Positions 1-9,933 of a DNA stretch of 64,000 nt are shown here, in pieces. This DNA comes from Flavobacterium cheongpyeongense (GTDB lineage: Bacteria > Bacteroidota > Bacteroidia > Flavobacteriales > Flavobacteriaceae), in contig NZ_QJHK01000005.1 in assembly GCF_003202435.1 (NCBI RefSeq), positions 238,409-302,408 of the forward strand, written 5' to 3'. Positions within the stretch are counted from its first letter, which is position 1. Every line of letters begins with the position of its first letter. The notes under the pieces are model-generated. The model was not told the origin of the DNA and ran no database searches. It saw only the letters and a program-made list of their open reading frames with translations. A program made the translations under genes and the position numbers.

Positions 1-1790
1 GACCATAATGACTGACGGAAATAGCCTCTTGGTTTGATAACGCCTGCAAAATCAACCAATCCGGAGTAAAAACCTCTTGAAGGCCATCTTCCTGACTCTC
101 CTAAATAATCGATTCCTGTCCATAAAAACTGTCCGAAAATGTGTTTGTTGTTTTTTACGGCTAACCAGGGTTCCATATCGTGCACATTTTCACTTCCGAA
201 AATCACTCTGTTTGGATATTTTTCGTGATCCGACTGGTATTTGCTTTCGGTGTAATTGTATCCTGTAATGTCTAAAGCACCCGGATATTCTGTTTCATTA
301 GACATCGCAACTCCTGCTAAACCTGCCGTTGTTGGGCGTGATTTATCGTATTTTTTAACGGCAGCAACCAGACGTTTTGCAATCGCTCCCAGGCGCATCG
401 CATCCGGAGCATCTTTTTTGTAGCCCCCATAATTGGCCTGCCCAAAACCATCTTTTCCTTTATCCAGAACAGGATGCGAATACGGATCGTTTGGATAATC
501 TACTTCGTTACCAATACTCCAGCCAAATACTGAAAGATGGTTTCTGTCACGACGAACGAAATCTTCCATATCTTTTTCTGCCCAGTTGGCAAAAATATCA
601 AACGTACCTTCGAATCCCGGAGTTCCGTAATTCCAGCCTTCCAGCCATTTACGCTTTGGGAATTCCCATTCGTCATACGCTTCGTTCAATACCAATAAAC
701 CTAATTCATCGCAAAGCTCATAAAAATCAGGAGCTTGTGGATTATGACTGGTACGAATTGCATTTACACCAATTTCTTTTAATGTCTCTAATCTGGTTTT
801 CCAAACTTCACGAGGAACTGCTGAACCCAAAACTCCTGCATCGTGATGCAAACAAACTCCTTTCATTTTCATCCATTTATCATTCAGTGCAAAACCATTA
901 TTGGGATCGAAAGTGAATTTTCTGAAACCTGTTTTTGTAACCGTTTGATCGATTTGCTTTCCATCTTTTAAAACCGTGGTTTTTAGCTGATATAAATTTG
1001 GATGCTCTAAATCCCATAATTGTGGATTTTTTACATTTATCTTAGCTGACACTTTACCGCTTTGATTCGCTGCAACGGCTACTTTTCCAGAAGCTTTGGC
1101 AACTAATTTTCCGTCTTTTGAAATCAATTCGTTTACAACCGTAAGAGTTGATTTTGTTTTAGTATCGTTTTCAACCTCAACTTCAACATTCAAAGTACCA
1201 TTTCCTTTATTCATTTCCGCATAGGCGTAAACTCCCCATTGTGCAATGTGTACGGGATTTGAATAGACCAGCCAGACGTTTCTGTAAATTCCGGAACCGC
1301 TGTACCATCTTGAATCGGCACTCTGGCTATGGTCAACGCGTACTGAGATCGTATTTTCTTCTCCGTATTTTATGTACGGAGTCGCATCATAAGCAAAAGA
1401 AATATAACCGTTTGGTCGTTTTCCTAAAGAATGACCGTTGATAAAAACTTCACTTCTGTTGTAAACCCCTTCAAAATATAAAAATACTTTTTCTCCCGAT
1501 TTGCTTTGCGGAATATTGATTGATTTTCTGTACCAGGCTATTCCTCCGGGCAAATATCCGGTGCAGCTTGCCAGTGTTGGACTTAGTTGTCCTTTTACGC
1601 TCCAGTCATGAGGCACATTTATCTTTTGCCACTTACTGTCGTCAAAAGCTGCGTTTTTTGCATCCGGAGTTTCCTGTAGACTGAACTTCCAGTTGTCATT
1701 AATTTTTTTAGAATCTCCAAACGAAATCTGGCTGCTTGCCGACAGACACGAAAAGAGTAATACGGGTAATAAGATCTTTTTTGTGAACAT
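1..1790 (-). CDS. Glycoside hydrolase family 2 (beta-galactosidase-like), partial at window edge
   Basis: Exported GH2 enzyme, probably cleaving terminal beta-galactosides or similar sugars released by the GH30 enzymes encoded before it. The protein starts with a signal peptide (MFTKKILLPVLLFSCLSASS), followed by a GH2 sugar-binding domain (GIAWYRKSI, VFINGHSLGKRPNGY) and the TIM barrel. The acid/base Glu lies in WSIGNEV and the nucleophile Glu in VIFGSENVHD. About 597 residues are visible; the C-terminus lies outside the window. It is the last visible gene of PUL 1, 74 bp after the second GH30 gene. Family assignment is firm, and substrate is inferred from neighbours; beta-glucuronidase or beta-mannosidase activity cannot be excluded. 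Confidence 0.9.
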   Translation of the reverse strand, partial: MFTKKILLPVLLFSCLSASSQISFGDSKKINDNWKFSLQETPDAKNAAFDDSKWQKINVPHDWSVKGQLSPTLASCTGYLPGGIAWYRKSINIPQSKSGEKVFLYFEGVYNRSEVFINGHSLGKRPNGYISFAYDATPYIKYGEENTISVRVDHSQSADSRWYSGSGIYRNVWLVYSNPVHIAQWGVYAYAEMNKGNGTLNVEVEVENDTKTKSTLTVVNELISKDGKLVAKASGKVAVAANQSGKVSAKINVKNPQLWDLEHPNLYQLKTTVLKDGKQIDQTVTKTGFRKFTFDPNNGFALNDKWMKMKGVCLHHDAGVLGSAVPREVWKTRLETLKEIGVNAIRTSHNPQAPDFYELCDELGLLVLNEAYDEWEFPKRKWLEGWNYGTPGFEGTFDIFANWAEKDMEDFVRRDRNHLSVFGWSIGNEVDYPNDPYSHPVLDKGKDGFGQANYGGYKKDAPDAMRLGAIAKRLVAAVKKYDKSRPTTAGLAGVAMSNETEYPGALDITGYNYTESKYQSDHEKYPNRVIFGSENVHDMEPWLAVKNNKHIFGQFLWTGIDYLGESGRWPSRGFYSGLVDFAGVIKPRGYFRQSLW

Positions 1791-1864
1791 GCTTTAATTA
1801 ATTTTTGTTTCAGGTTTTAAGCTTCAGGTTTCGGTCTCAAACGTGAAACCTGACATTATTTTTA

Positions 1865-3448
1865 TTATTGTAACTCTCCCACAAACGTCACGACAGACCT
1901 TGCCGGAATTTCGAGGTTATCTGTTTTCTGAATTGTTCCTCTTTTTAAATTAGAACTTTCAGAAGTGGTATACGGTGTGACTTCATTGTTTTTTACGGTT
2001 CCTTTAGACAAATCAACTTTGTATTGCTGTGCTTCTTTTCCACAGTTTACAGCAACTATTATCAGTTTTTTGTTCTGAGCATCTTTGTAAGCGGTTATCA
2101 TTACATCATTCGCAGCGGCGGCTTCATCCTGATTTGGCACCTCTATTCTCAACATGCCCGGACGAACAAACAAAGAATAATTTCCTAAAGCCCAAAGCAG
2201 TTTTGAATCGTGAAATTCGCCGTCATTTCTCACATAGTCAGGAGCAGTTGAACCCGTGCTTTTTCCATCGTCCAGATAAATCAGACCGTCTTTGTAATCT
2301 GCACGTGTCATAGACGTCCACCATTGCCATGATGCGGCGTTGGCAACCGCAATGTCATTATGAATTAATCTTGCTACAAATAAAGCGGTCTGCATTCCTA
2401 AATCCCTTCCTCCGCCTGAACCACCCGGAATTTCTGCTTCTCCAGGGTTTTCCAGAATACAATATTCAGACTGCCAGTATTTTAACCCTGGTTGCTGCTT
2501 CACTTTGGCTGCGATTAATTTTCGGCTTAACACCTGTTTGTCAATTGGCCAGGTCGTGAAATACGAATGGCCTAAAATAACATTTTTAACATTTGAAAAT
2601 TTAGAAATATTCGTTTTTGTTTTCCCGAAAAAATAATCGATTTGATTATCGCGATTTTCATCATTTACATTTTCATACAAATAATTGATTTGTGCAGCTT
2701 CGACAATTACTATTTCTGTATTTATTTTTTTTATTTTGAGTTTTTCAGAAAGTGCTTTCGTTACCTCGTATATCTCCTGATTTGTAGCTGGAGTACCTTC
2801 CTGACTGTTGGTGTCACCGCTTTTTGGCATCCACTCCCACTGCGGTTCATTTAATGGGCTGACATAATCGAATTTAATTCCTTCTTTTTTTTCCAGTCCC
2901 TGAATACTTTGAACTAAAAAATCGGCAAATTGTGGAATTGCACCATCTTTTAGATTCAGTTTATTTTTTCGGGAAGAAAAAGATAATCCGTTATGCGTCA
3001 TGTAAACCGGTGGGCTGTTTGTAAAAATAAGAAATTTCTCAACGCCTCGTTTTTTGGCTGCCTGCAAAAACCATCTTTGCCCTTCCTGCTTCGAGAAATC
3101 ATAAGTGCCATCAGCATTCAGAAAACATTCGCTTCTTCTCCATTCGTCATAAATTTTGCTGGTTTTACCTTGTTCCGTACTTCCGGCTCCGAGATTAAAA
3201 CGCCAGATCGATAGTCCGATTCCTTTTGGATTGCCCTGCGAATCAATTTCTTTGCTAAATAATAAATCGGCAATGGCGTTCTTTTTTTCTTCTGGCCAGT
3301 TTTTACCCACGAACTGTGTTCTCCAGGCATCTGAACCGCCAAAACCATCCATGGTCTGAACTACATTATCTGTACTAATAGTAATGGTTCGCTGCCCATA
3401 AGACAGCGAACTCATTAGTACTAAAAGTGAGAGATATACTTTTCTCAT
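1865..3448 (-). CDS. GH30 family glycanase, secreted (paralogue 2)
   Basis: Secreted retaining glycoside hydrolase of clan A. It has a signal peptide ending near residue 18, a TIM barrel with acid/base Glu201 in SPLNEPQWEW and nucleophile Glu328 in YWQSEYCILE, and a C-terminal beta domain ending in IPARSVVTFVGE. The FGGSDAW start of the barrel fits the Bacteroidota branch often labelled endo-beta-1,6-galactanase-like; a beta-1,6-glucan or xylan substrate remains possible. It is close kin to the GH30 encoded just upstream in the operon (3602-5239) but carries an ordinary signal peptide instead of a lipobox, so the two may act at different locations. Length (527 aa) is normal. Confidence 0.9.
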   Translation of the reverse strand: MRKVYLSLLVLMSSLSYGQRTITISTDNVVQTMDGFGGSDAWRTQFVGKNWPEEKKNAIADLLFSKEIDSQGNPKGIGLSIWRFNLGAGSTEQGKTSKIYDEWRRSECFLNADGTYDFSKQEGQRWFLQAAKKRGVEKFLIFTNSPPVYMTHNGLSFSSRKNKLNLKDGAIPQFADFLVQSIQGLEKKEGIKFDYVSPLNEPQWEWMPKSGDTNSQEGTPATNQEIYEVTKALSEKLKIKKINTEIVIVEAAQINYLYENVNDENRDNQIDYFFGKTKTNISKFSNVKNVILGHSYFTTWPIDKQVLSRKLIAAKVKQQPGLKYWQSEYCILENPGEAEIPGGSGGGRDLGMQTALFVARLIHNDIAVANAASWQWWTSMTRADYKDGLIYLDDGKSTGSTAPDYVRNDGEFHDSKLLWALGNYSLFVRPGMLRIEVPNQDEAAAANDVMITAYKDAQNKKLIIVAVNCGKEAQQYKVDLSKGTVKNNEVTPYTTSESSNLKRGTIQKTDNLEIPARSVVTFVGELQ

Positions 3449-3485
3449 TTTTTAAATTCTTTCTACATTTATCAATACTGTTTTT

Positions 3486-3580
3486 GTCATTCCGACGCAG
3501 AAGGAATCTCCGCAAGCCTGAATCAAAAGCAAAAATAGTTGTCGATCTTGCACCGGAGATTCTTCGTTCCTCAGGATGAC
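3486..3580. repeat. Palindromic REP/MITE-like intergenic element
   Basis: A 95-bp imperfect inverted repeat. One arm begins GTCATTCCGACGCAGAAGGA; the other ends TCTTCGTTCCTCAGGATGAC. It lies between the two GH30 genes inside the PUL 1 operon, so in mRNA it can form a stem-loop. A related palindrome with GTCATCCTGAGC / GCTCAGCCTGAC arms is at 51628-51692. No coding content is seen. Confidence 0.65.
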
Positions 3581-3601
3581 AAACATTACGGATAAAACCT
3601 G

Positions 3602-5239
3602 TTATTTATACGTTCCCACATACGTCACAACTGACCTTGCCGGAATTTCTAAATTCGTAGCATCGACAGCTGTTCCTTTTTTAAGACTCAACGTTTCAGA
3701 AGTTGTGTAAGGTGTTAATTTATTATCTGTTAACGCGCCTCCTGAAAGGTTAAATTTGTATGTTTTTGCTGCTTTACTGATGTTTACTGCAACAATTACC
3801 AATTTTTTCGCAGCAACATCCTTATAAGCGGTTACCATAACATCGTTTACTGCTTTTGCACTATCAACACTCGGAATCTGAACTCTTATCATTCCCGGTT
3901 TTACGAAGAAAGAAAAGTTTCCTAATGCCCAAAGTGTTTTAGAATCCCTGATAAATCCGTCATTTTTACAATAATTGGCATCTCCGGCACCATTGCTTGA
4001 GCCGTTGTCGACGTGAATTAATCCGTCTTTGTAATCACCACGGCTAATGGCTGTCCACCATTGCCATGAAGTGACACCTCCAACCGCAATATCTGTACTG
4101 ATGATACGGGCTGTCCAAAGCGCCAAAGAAATTCCTAAATCCCTTCCAGGACCTGCACCACCTGGCAATTCAGCCGTTCCTGGGCTTTCTAAAACACAAT
4201 ATTCTGTAGACCAAAGACTCAATCCTCCAATAGATTGTGCTCGAGTAGCAGCTAATTCCCTTGAATTTACTAACTCTCTTAAAGGCCATGCCTGCCAGTA
4301 ACTGTGTGCTGAAATGGTTTTCTTTACATTGCTTAAACCTGCAATATTTTTAGCTGAATTTGCAGCAAAGAAATAATCGATCTGGTTGGATCTGTTTTCT
4401 TTACCTGAAATCGTTTTGTACAAAGGCTCATAAGATCCGCCTTCTCCTACTACAATCTGCGAACTCAGTCCTTTTGACTGCAATTTTGGCGAAAGCACAT
4501 TCACAAAACTGTAAATATTGGCGTTTGTAGCCGGAGACCCTTCCTGACCGGAACCGTCCCATTCGTATTGCGGTTCGTTAAACGGACTCACATAATCGAT
4601 TGTTAATCCGTGTTCTGTTTTTAATTTGTCTAAAGATGTGGCCCAAAAATCAGCCAGTTCTGACATTTTGCCTTCTTTCAGGTTGTAATATTCTTTGATA
4701 CTCGCATGCGCTTTTCCGTTTTGTGTTAAATAAACCGGTGCACTGTTCGCAAAAGCCAATAATTTGTTTACACCACGCTCTTTGGCCGCTTTCATAAACC
4801 AAACCTGACCTGCTTGTTTGGTCATATCGTAATCGACACCGTTGGTAGTGAAGCATTCTGTACGTCTCCATTCGTCACCAATATCGCTTGCCTCGCCTTG
4901 TTCTGTACTTCCTGACCCCAGATTAAAACGCCATAACGACAAACCAATTCCTTTTGGGTTTCCTTCTGCATCCAGATCATTACTGAAAAGCAAATCGGCC
5001 ATTTTATTTTTTTTATCCGAAGGCCAGTTTTTTCCAATAAAATTACACTGCCACGCATCAGAAGCTCCAAAACTTTCCATGGTCTGAAGATTCGCATCCA
5101 GGTTAATTTTGAGTTCTGCAACAGCATTATCAGAATCAGAATTTTCGTTTTTATCAGAATCACAGCTCACAAAAAGAGAGCTTGCTAAAAGCAAGCCTGC
5201 ACACAGCAGACTTACTTTATTATTTTTATATAATTTCAT
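3602..5239 (-). CDS. GH30 family glycanase, surface lipoprotein (paralogue 1)
   Basis: Retaining endo-acting GH30 enzyme. The N-terminus has a lipobox (LLLASSLFVSC), then acidic and Asn/Ser-rich residues (DSDKNENSDSD) typical of surface-exposed Bacteroidota lipoproteins. The barrel begins MESFGASDAW; acid/base Glu222 lies in SPFNEPQYEW and nucleophile Glu346 in LWSTEYCVLE. The C-terminal beta domain ends IPARSVVTYVG. It starts one base after the SusD stop, so it is translationally linked to the SusCD pair and probably makes the first cut on the polymer at the cell surface. Substrate inferred as a beta-1,6-galactan-type glycan with moderate confidence. Confidence 0.9.
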   Translation of the reverse strand: MKLYKNNKVSLLCAGLLLASSLFVSCDSDKNENSDSDNAVAELKINLDANLQTMESFGASDAWQCNFIGKNWPSDKKNKMADLLFSNDLDAEGNPKGIGLSLWRFNLGSGSTEQGEASDIGDEWRRTECFTTNGVDYDMTKQAGQVWFMKAAKERGVNKLLAFANSAPVYLTQNGKAHASIKEYYNLKEGKMSELADFWATSLDKLKTEHGLTIDYVSPFNEPQYEWDGSGQEGSPATNANIYSFVNVLSPKLQSKGLSSQIVVGEGGSYEPLYKTISGKENRSNQIDYFFAANSAKNIAGLSNVKKTISAHSYWQAWPLRELVNSRELAATRAQSIGGLSLWSTEYCVLESPGTAELPGGAGPGRDLGISLALWTARIISTDIAVGGVTSWQWWTAISRGDYKDGLIHVDNGSSNGAGDANYCKNDGFIRDSKTLWALGNFSFFVKPGMIRVQIPSVDSAKAVNDVMVTAYKDVAAKKLVIVAVNISKAAKTYKFNLSGGALTDNKLTPYTTSETLSLKKGTAVDATNLEIPARSVVTYVGTYK

Positions 5240-5240
5240 C

Positions 5241-6842
5241 TTAATAATTAGGGTTTTGAGTAATTACACCTCCACTTAAATCTCTCTCAATTTGTGGTAT
5301 TGGCCAAAGTAAATGTTTAGCTGGATCAAAATTAATTCCCTTATCCTGGGCTTCTTTTGTATTTGTTGTTTCGTAGGGATCCGTAGAACTTAAATTGTAT
5401 TTCACAAAAGTACCATTTGGCCCCATCAAAGTTTCAATTACTCTTTTTCCTGTTGTTGGATCTTTTTCACGACGGATATCAAACAGACGCAATCCTTCAA
5501 AAGCCAATTCTAAGCGGCGCTCTTTGTAGATTTGTTTTAAAAGCGTTGGCCCTGAAATTCCTGTTTTAGGTTCTAAATCTACACGATCACGAATAATATT
5601 GATATCAGCCAAAGCGTCTCCGCTGGTGTGATAACTTGCTTCTGCTCTTGTCAGGTACATTTCAGCCAGACGAATCAACGGAACATTTAATGGTAAATGA
5701 CCATCTTTTTTATCTAATGTACGACGTGTAGCGATTGGAATGTAATATTTACGGCAGATACGTCCTGATTTATTATCATTTAAACTGAATTTATGAGTTG
5801 GGTTTAAAACCTCATCTCCATAAGCAGCTTCTCCCCATTTGGTAATGGTGCTTCTGCGTCGAATCACATCATTTTCTGAAAGATAAGCATTCTCCAGGTC
5901 ACTGGTTGGCATACACCATCCCCAACCGTCAATAACATCCTTAGCATCATTACTCGGGAAGTTTTTCTTGTCTTCTCCCCTTGCTCCCGATAAAGTTGGC
6001 AGCATAGATCCTAAAGCTTCATTTTGTACAGAAGATGACTGAGCCTCCAGAATAGATTCTTTACCATTATGATTGTTTACATTCCAGATATCCAGGAAAT
6101 TTTCTTCCAATGAATATGGTCCTTCTGTAATTACTTTATTCGAATACAATTTTGCATCTGCCCATTTTTCCTGAAATAAGGTCACACGGGCCAATAAAGC
6201 ATAAGCAGCCCATTTGTTTATTCTTCCGTTTCTGGCTACCGGAATTCCTTCCAGCTTCGCAGCAGACTCTTTTAAGTCGGCTTCAATTTGCGCATATACC
6301 TCTGTAGCAGGGCTTCTCTGTAATTTTAGATCACCTGTTCCCAAAGATTTTGTATATAATGGGACTGCTCCAAAAAGATTAACCAATTCATAGTAGCAAT
6401 AGGCACGAACAAATAAGGATTCACCCATATATTGATTTTTCTGAGCATCGGTAATTGGTGAATTTACCATTTTTTCCAAACCGATATTTGCTGATTGAAT
6501 CGTGTAATAATGTGCCGTGTAAATACTATTCATATCCCCCATATTATCCGGAGTAACGATGTATTGCGAACAAGGTCTGTGGGCTGAATTATCCTGACCT
6601 GTATTACCCATCCAGGCATCATCTGTTGCCATTTCGTTTGTAATTCTTGGAGCAAGCAATGTGTACCAGTCTTTAGAAAGCAATAACCTTTGTGTTAATT
6701 CATTGGTGTATTTTTCGCATTCCTGCGCTGTCTGAAAGTAGTTGTCCAGCGTCTGTGTTCCTCTTTCTTCTTTTTCAATAAAATCCTCACAGGAAACTGC
6801 AAACATTGAAAAAGCTAGTATTGATAAAATTATTTTTTTCAT
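5241..6842 (-). CDS. SusD-like outer-membrane glycan-binding lipoprotein (PUL 1)
   Basis: Lid and glycan-capture partner of the SusC porin. Signal peptide and lipobox (SILAFSMFAVSC) give a lipoprotein; the body has the RagB/SusD helical TPR-like fold, with the conserved blocks YCYYELVNLFGAVPLY, KWAAYALLARVTLFQ, RLAEMYLTRAEASYH and ERRLELAFEGLRLFDIRR. Length of 533 aa is typical. It sits 12 bp after susC and 1 bp before the GH30 lipoprotein gene, a tight operon. Sequence alone does not reveal the glycan bound; the GH30/GH2 neighbours suggest a beta-galactan-like polymer. Confidence 0.96.
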   Translation of the reverse strand: MKKIILSILAFSMFAVSCEDFIEKEERGTQTLDNYFQTAQECEKYTNELTQRLLLSKDWYTLLAPRITNEMATDDAWMGNTGQDNSAHRPCSQYIVTPDNMGDMNSIYTAHYYTIQSANIGLEKMVNSPITDAQKNQYMGESLFVRAYCYYELVNLFGAVPLYTKSLGTGDLKLQRSPATEVYAQIEADLKESAAKLEGIPVARNGRINKWAAYALLARVTLFQEKWADAKLYSNKVITEGPYSLEENFLDIWNVNNHNGKESILEAQSSSVQNEALGSMLPTLSGARGEDKKNFPSNDAKDVIDGWGWCMPTSDLENAYLSENDVIRRRSTITKWGEAAYGDEVLNPTHKFSLNDNKSGRICRKYYIPIATRRTLDKKDGHLPLNVPLIRLAEMYLTRAEASYHTSGDALADINIIRDRVDLEPKTGISGPTLLKQIYKERRLELAFEGLRLFDIRREKDPTTGKRVIETLMGPNGTFVKYNLSSTDPYETTNTKEAQDKGINFDPAKHLLWPIPQIERDLSGGVITQNPNY

Positions 6843-6854
6843 GTCTTTCTATTA

Positions 6855-9800
6855 TTAAAATGCTACATTAAGCCCCATCAAAATGGTTGGCTGAACCGGA
6901 TAATTCCATCCTCCAAAACCTGATCCTTTAACTCTGTCATCCTTATCAGGATCTCCTCCTGCAACTTCAGGATCTACACCTGAATAGTTTGTCCATGTCC
7001 ATAAATTCTGTCCTGACAACGATATTCTCAATTTGTCTAAGCCAAACTTATTCTGGAACGTATATCCTAACTGAATGTTCTTCATACGGACAAATGACCC
7101 ATCCTCTACATAAAAAGAAGAGAACTTAGTAAAGTTTTCATTGTTGTCATCTTTAGACAAACGAGGAACATAATTTGAAGTTCCTTCTCCATGCCATGCC
7201 ATTTGATCTAATCCGTCTACTTTGTTTGTTAAGCTTGCACCATTATATAAATCTGAGATGTTCTGGTTTACGATATCATTTCCGATACTTGAATAAAAAT
7301 TAGCCACCAAATCAAATTGTTTATAACCGAAATTAAAATTCAGACCTACATTGTAATCTGCCCATGGAGAACCAATTTTAGTTCTGTCTTTATCATCTAA
7401 TTTTCCGTCACCATTGATATCCTTAAAACGAATATCACCCTCTTTTGCGTACGGCTGTAATTTAGTTCCGTGTTCATCTGTATGTGCATTCAGTTCTGTC
7501 TGATTTTGGAATAAGCCATCTGCTACATACCCGTAAAAATAACCAGGTTCATCGCCTTTAACCGTCAAAGTTCTGTTTCCTGCCCCATAAAGTCTTTCTC
7601 CTTCAGATGATAATGACAACATTTCAACATTAACTGTTGTAAAAGTCAGGTCTACACCATATGAGAAATCGCCTTTTTTATCTTTATAAGAAAGTAATAA
7701 ATCTATACCGCTGGACTGCATGGAACCAACGTTTGTCCAGATAGTTGAATAACCAGGAAAACCGCTGTATGTTGGAAATTGTTTCTTGAACAACATATCA
7801 TTTGTTTTCTTTTGATAGTATTCTAATGATCCTGAAAGTTTATTTTTCCATAATGCGAAATCAACTCCAAAATTGATATCCTCAACCGTTTCCCATTTGA
7901 TATCTTTGTTAGCCATGGATGAAGGATAAGAAGTATCTACCATTTCACCTCCAATTACGTAGTAACCTTGACCAATATTAGACTGATAAACAGAAGTCGG
8001 AAGCCCCTGATTACCAACTTTACCCCAGCCAGCTCTTAATCTAAGGTCATTTATAACTTCTTTTGTATTCTCCATAAAACCTTCATTCGAAATTCTCCAT
8101 GATGCAGAAGCAGATGGGAAATTGGCCCATTTGTTGTTTGCCATAAACTTAGAAGAACCATCGCGTCTGAAAGTACCTGTAAAATAATATTTACTGTCGT
8201 AGTTGTATGAAAAACGTGAAATATAAGACATCACAGAACTGGACCAGCTGTTCCCTCCGCTGTCCCGGTTTTTAGTAGCTGCATTTACCTCTCTCATTGA
8301 TTCTGAATTGTTAGGTACACCTTCACCATACGCCCAGGTATCATTGCCATTATATTCTTCCATAGTGCTACCAATCATCAGGGAAGCATTGTGTTTTTCT
8401 GCAAATGTTCTGGAATACGTTGCGGTACTTTGCCATGTCCAGTCATGATTTGTAGTTGCTTTTCTTTCCACACTGTTAATTTCAGCTTTTTCGTGCGCCG
8501 CATCGATTACAAAGTCAGGTCTGAAAATACTTTGTACTTTATTCCCTACCTCAATAGAAGCCTGAGTACGAATTACCAAACCTTTAACAGGCTTATATTG
8601 TAAATAACCATTGGTGTTTAAGTTATACTGATCTGTATAGTCATCATACCTTTTTACAGCCGCAACCGGATTCCATACATACGAAGGAGAACGTGCATAA
8701 ATGCTGTATTCATTTTCTAACCCTGTCAATTGATCTGCGGGTTTGTAAATTGGCGTGATTGGATCAATTTTAACAAAATCAGCCCAGTTTCCTGGTCCTC
8801 CCCAACTTTCATAACGTGGGTTTAAAGTAACTCCTGCTGAAAATTTATCCGAGAATTTAAAATCATTATTGATTCTCATTGTGATTCTCTCCCATCCTCC
8901 TATTTCATAAAAAGATTCTGAGTCGTAATAGTTTAAGCTAACCGCATACGTGTGTTTGTCTGAACCTCCCGAAGCTCCTAGAGAAGCATTTGTTACCGGA
9001 GCACTTTTTCTGATTCCCGCACCCCACCAGTCTGTAGTTTTTCCTCTGTACTGAGAAGCATCTGGTAAATAATCTGAATAGCCCGAATTATTATAAGCCG
9101 TATTCATAATGTTAGCATAGCCTTCAGCATTTGCCATATCGTATGGATTCTCCATCATCTGCATACCTGAACTCAGATCAAAAGTAAATCTTGTTTTTCC
9201 TGATTTACCCTTTTTTGTTGTAATAAGAATAACCCCATTAGAAGCACGAGAACCGTAAATAGCACTCGCAGAAGCATCTTTTAAAACTTCCATCGACTCA
9301 ATTTCGTTATTACTCAAAAAGTTGATACTGGTTCCCATCGGAATACCATCTACCACATAAAGCGGATCAGTACTAAGGTTGATCGTAGAAATACCTCGAA
9401 TCAATACCCTTGGCTGCGCACCCGGACCTCCCTGTCCAGTTACCTGAACCCCGGCAACTTTTCCCTGTAAGGATTCTGTAACGTTACCCACTGTCATGGT
9501 TTGCAGTTCTTTTCCTTTTACTGAAGAAATAGAACTCGTTACATCGCTCTTTTTTACAGAAGCATATCCTACTACTACAATTTCATCCAAAACCTGGCTG
9601 GATTCTTCTAAAGTTACATCAAGAGTAGTTTTATCTCCGGCAGCAACGACTTTCGTTGTAAAACCAATGAAAGAAAATTCGATCTGAGTATTTTTATTAG
9701 GGACAGAAATCGAAAACTTTCCATCAAAATCTGTTGCTGTTGAGTTAGAAGTTCCTTTAACAATTACATTGACCCCCGGAATTGGCACATTGGCCTTATC

Positions 9801-9887
9801 CTTAACAGTTCCTTTGATTGTTATTTGCCCAAATGATGCAGCACTGCACAATACGGCAATAAAAAACCATATATATTTAAATTTCAT
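6855..9887 (-). CDS. SusC-like TonB-dependent transporter (PUL 1)
   Basis: Outer-membrane TonB-dependent importer for oligosaccharides. Order: signal peptide (to about residue 20), carboxypeptidase-regulatory-like domain (ITIKGTVKDKANVPIPGVNV), a DEIVVVGYASVKKSD linker that includes the TonB-box region, plug domain (QPRVLIRGISTIN, LYVVDGIPMGT, ASAIYGSRASNGVILITTKK), then a 22-strand barrel ending in a C-terminal Phe (MGLNVAF). The 1010-aa length is standard. It lies 46 bp after the SusE/F-like gene and 12 bp before susD, forming one transcription unit likely controlled by the hybrid sensor at 11962-16005. Confidence 0.97.
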   Translation of the reverse strand: MKFKYIWFFIAVLCSAASFGQITIKGTVKDKANVPIPGVNVIVKGTSNSTATDFDGKFSISVPNKNTQIEFSFIGFTTKVVAAGDKTTLDVTLEESSQVLDEIVVVGYASVKKSDVTSSISSVKGKELQTMTVGNVTESLQGKVAGVQVTGQGGPGAQPRVLIRGISTINLSTDPLYVVDGIPMGTSINFLSNNEIESMEVLKDASASAIYGSRASNGVILITTKKGKSGKTRFTFDLSSGMQMMENPYDMANAEGYANIMNTAYNNSGYSDYLPDASQYRGKTTDWWGAGIRKSAPVTNASLGASGGSDKHTYAVSLNYYDSESFYEIGGWERITMRINNDFKFSDKFSAGVTLNPRYESWGGPGNWADFVKIDPITPIYKPADQLTGLENEYSIYARSPSYVWNPVAAVKRYDDYTDQYNLNTNGYLQYKPVKGLVIRTQASIEVGNKVQSIFRPDFVIDAAHEKAEINSVERKATTNHDWTWQSTATYSRTFAEKHNASLMIGSTMEEYNGNDTWAYGEGVPNNSESMREVNAATKNRDSGGNSWSSSVMSYISRFSYNYDSKYYFTGTFRRDGSSKFMANNKWANFPSASASWRISNEGFMENTKEVINDLRLRAGWGKVGNQGLPTSVYQSNIGQGYYVIGGEMVDTSYPSSMANKDIKWETVEDINFGVDFALWKNKLSGSLEYYQKKTNDMLFKKQFPTYSGFPGYSTIWTNVGSMQSSGIDLLLSYKDKKGDFSYGVDLTFTTVNVEMLSLSSEGERLYGAGNRTLTVKGDEPGYFYGYVADGLFQNQTELNAHTDEHGTKLQPYAKEGDIRFKDINGDGKLDDKDRTKIGSPWADYNVGLNFNFGYKQFDLVANFYSSIGNDIVNQNISDLYNGASLTNKVDGLDQMAWHGEGTSNYVPRLSKDDNNENFTKFSSFYVEDGSFVRMKNIQLGYTFQNKFGLDKLRISLSGQNLWTWTNYSGVDPEVAGGDPDKDDRVKGSGFGGWNYPVQPTILMGLNVAF

Positions 9888-9933
9888 ATTTCGCTATTTT
9901 ATTTATTAATGTTATAACAAAGACTATAACAAC

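Noticed and set aside
2029..2313. Plus-strand ORFs opposite GH30, SusC, GH43 and GH3 genes
   Set aside because: All are shadows of strongly supported minus-strand genes and show no domain features.
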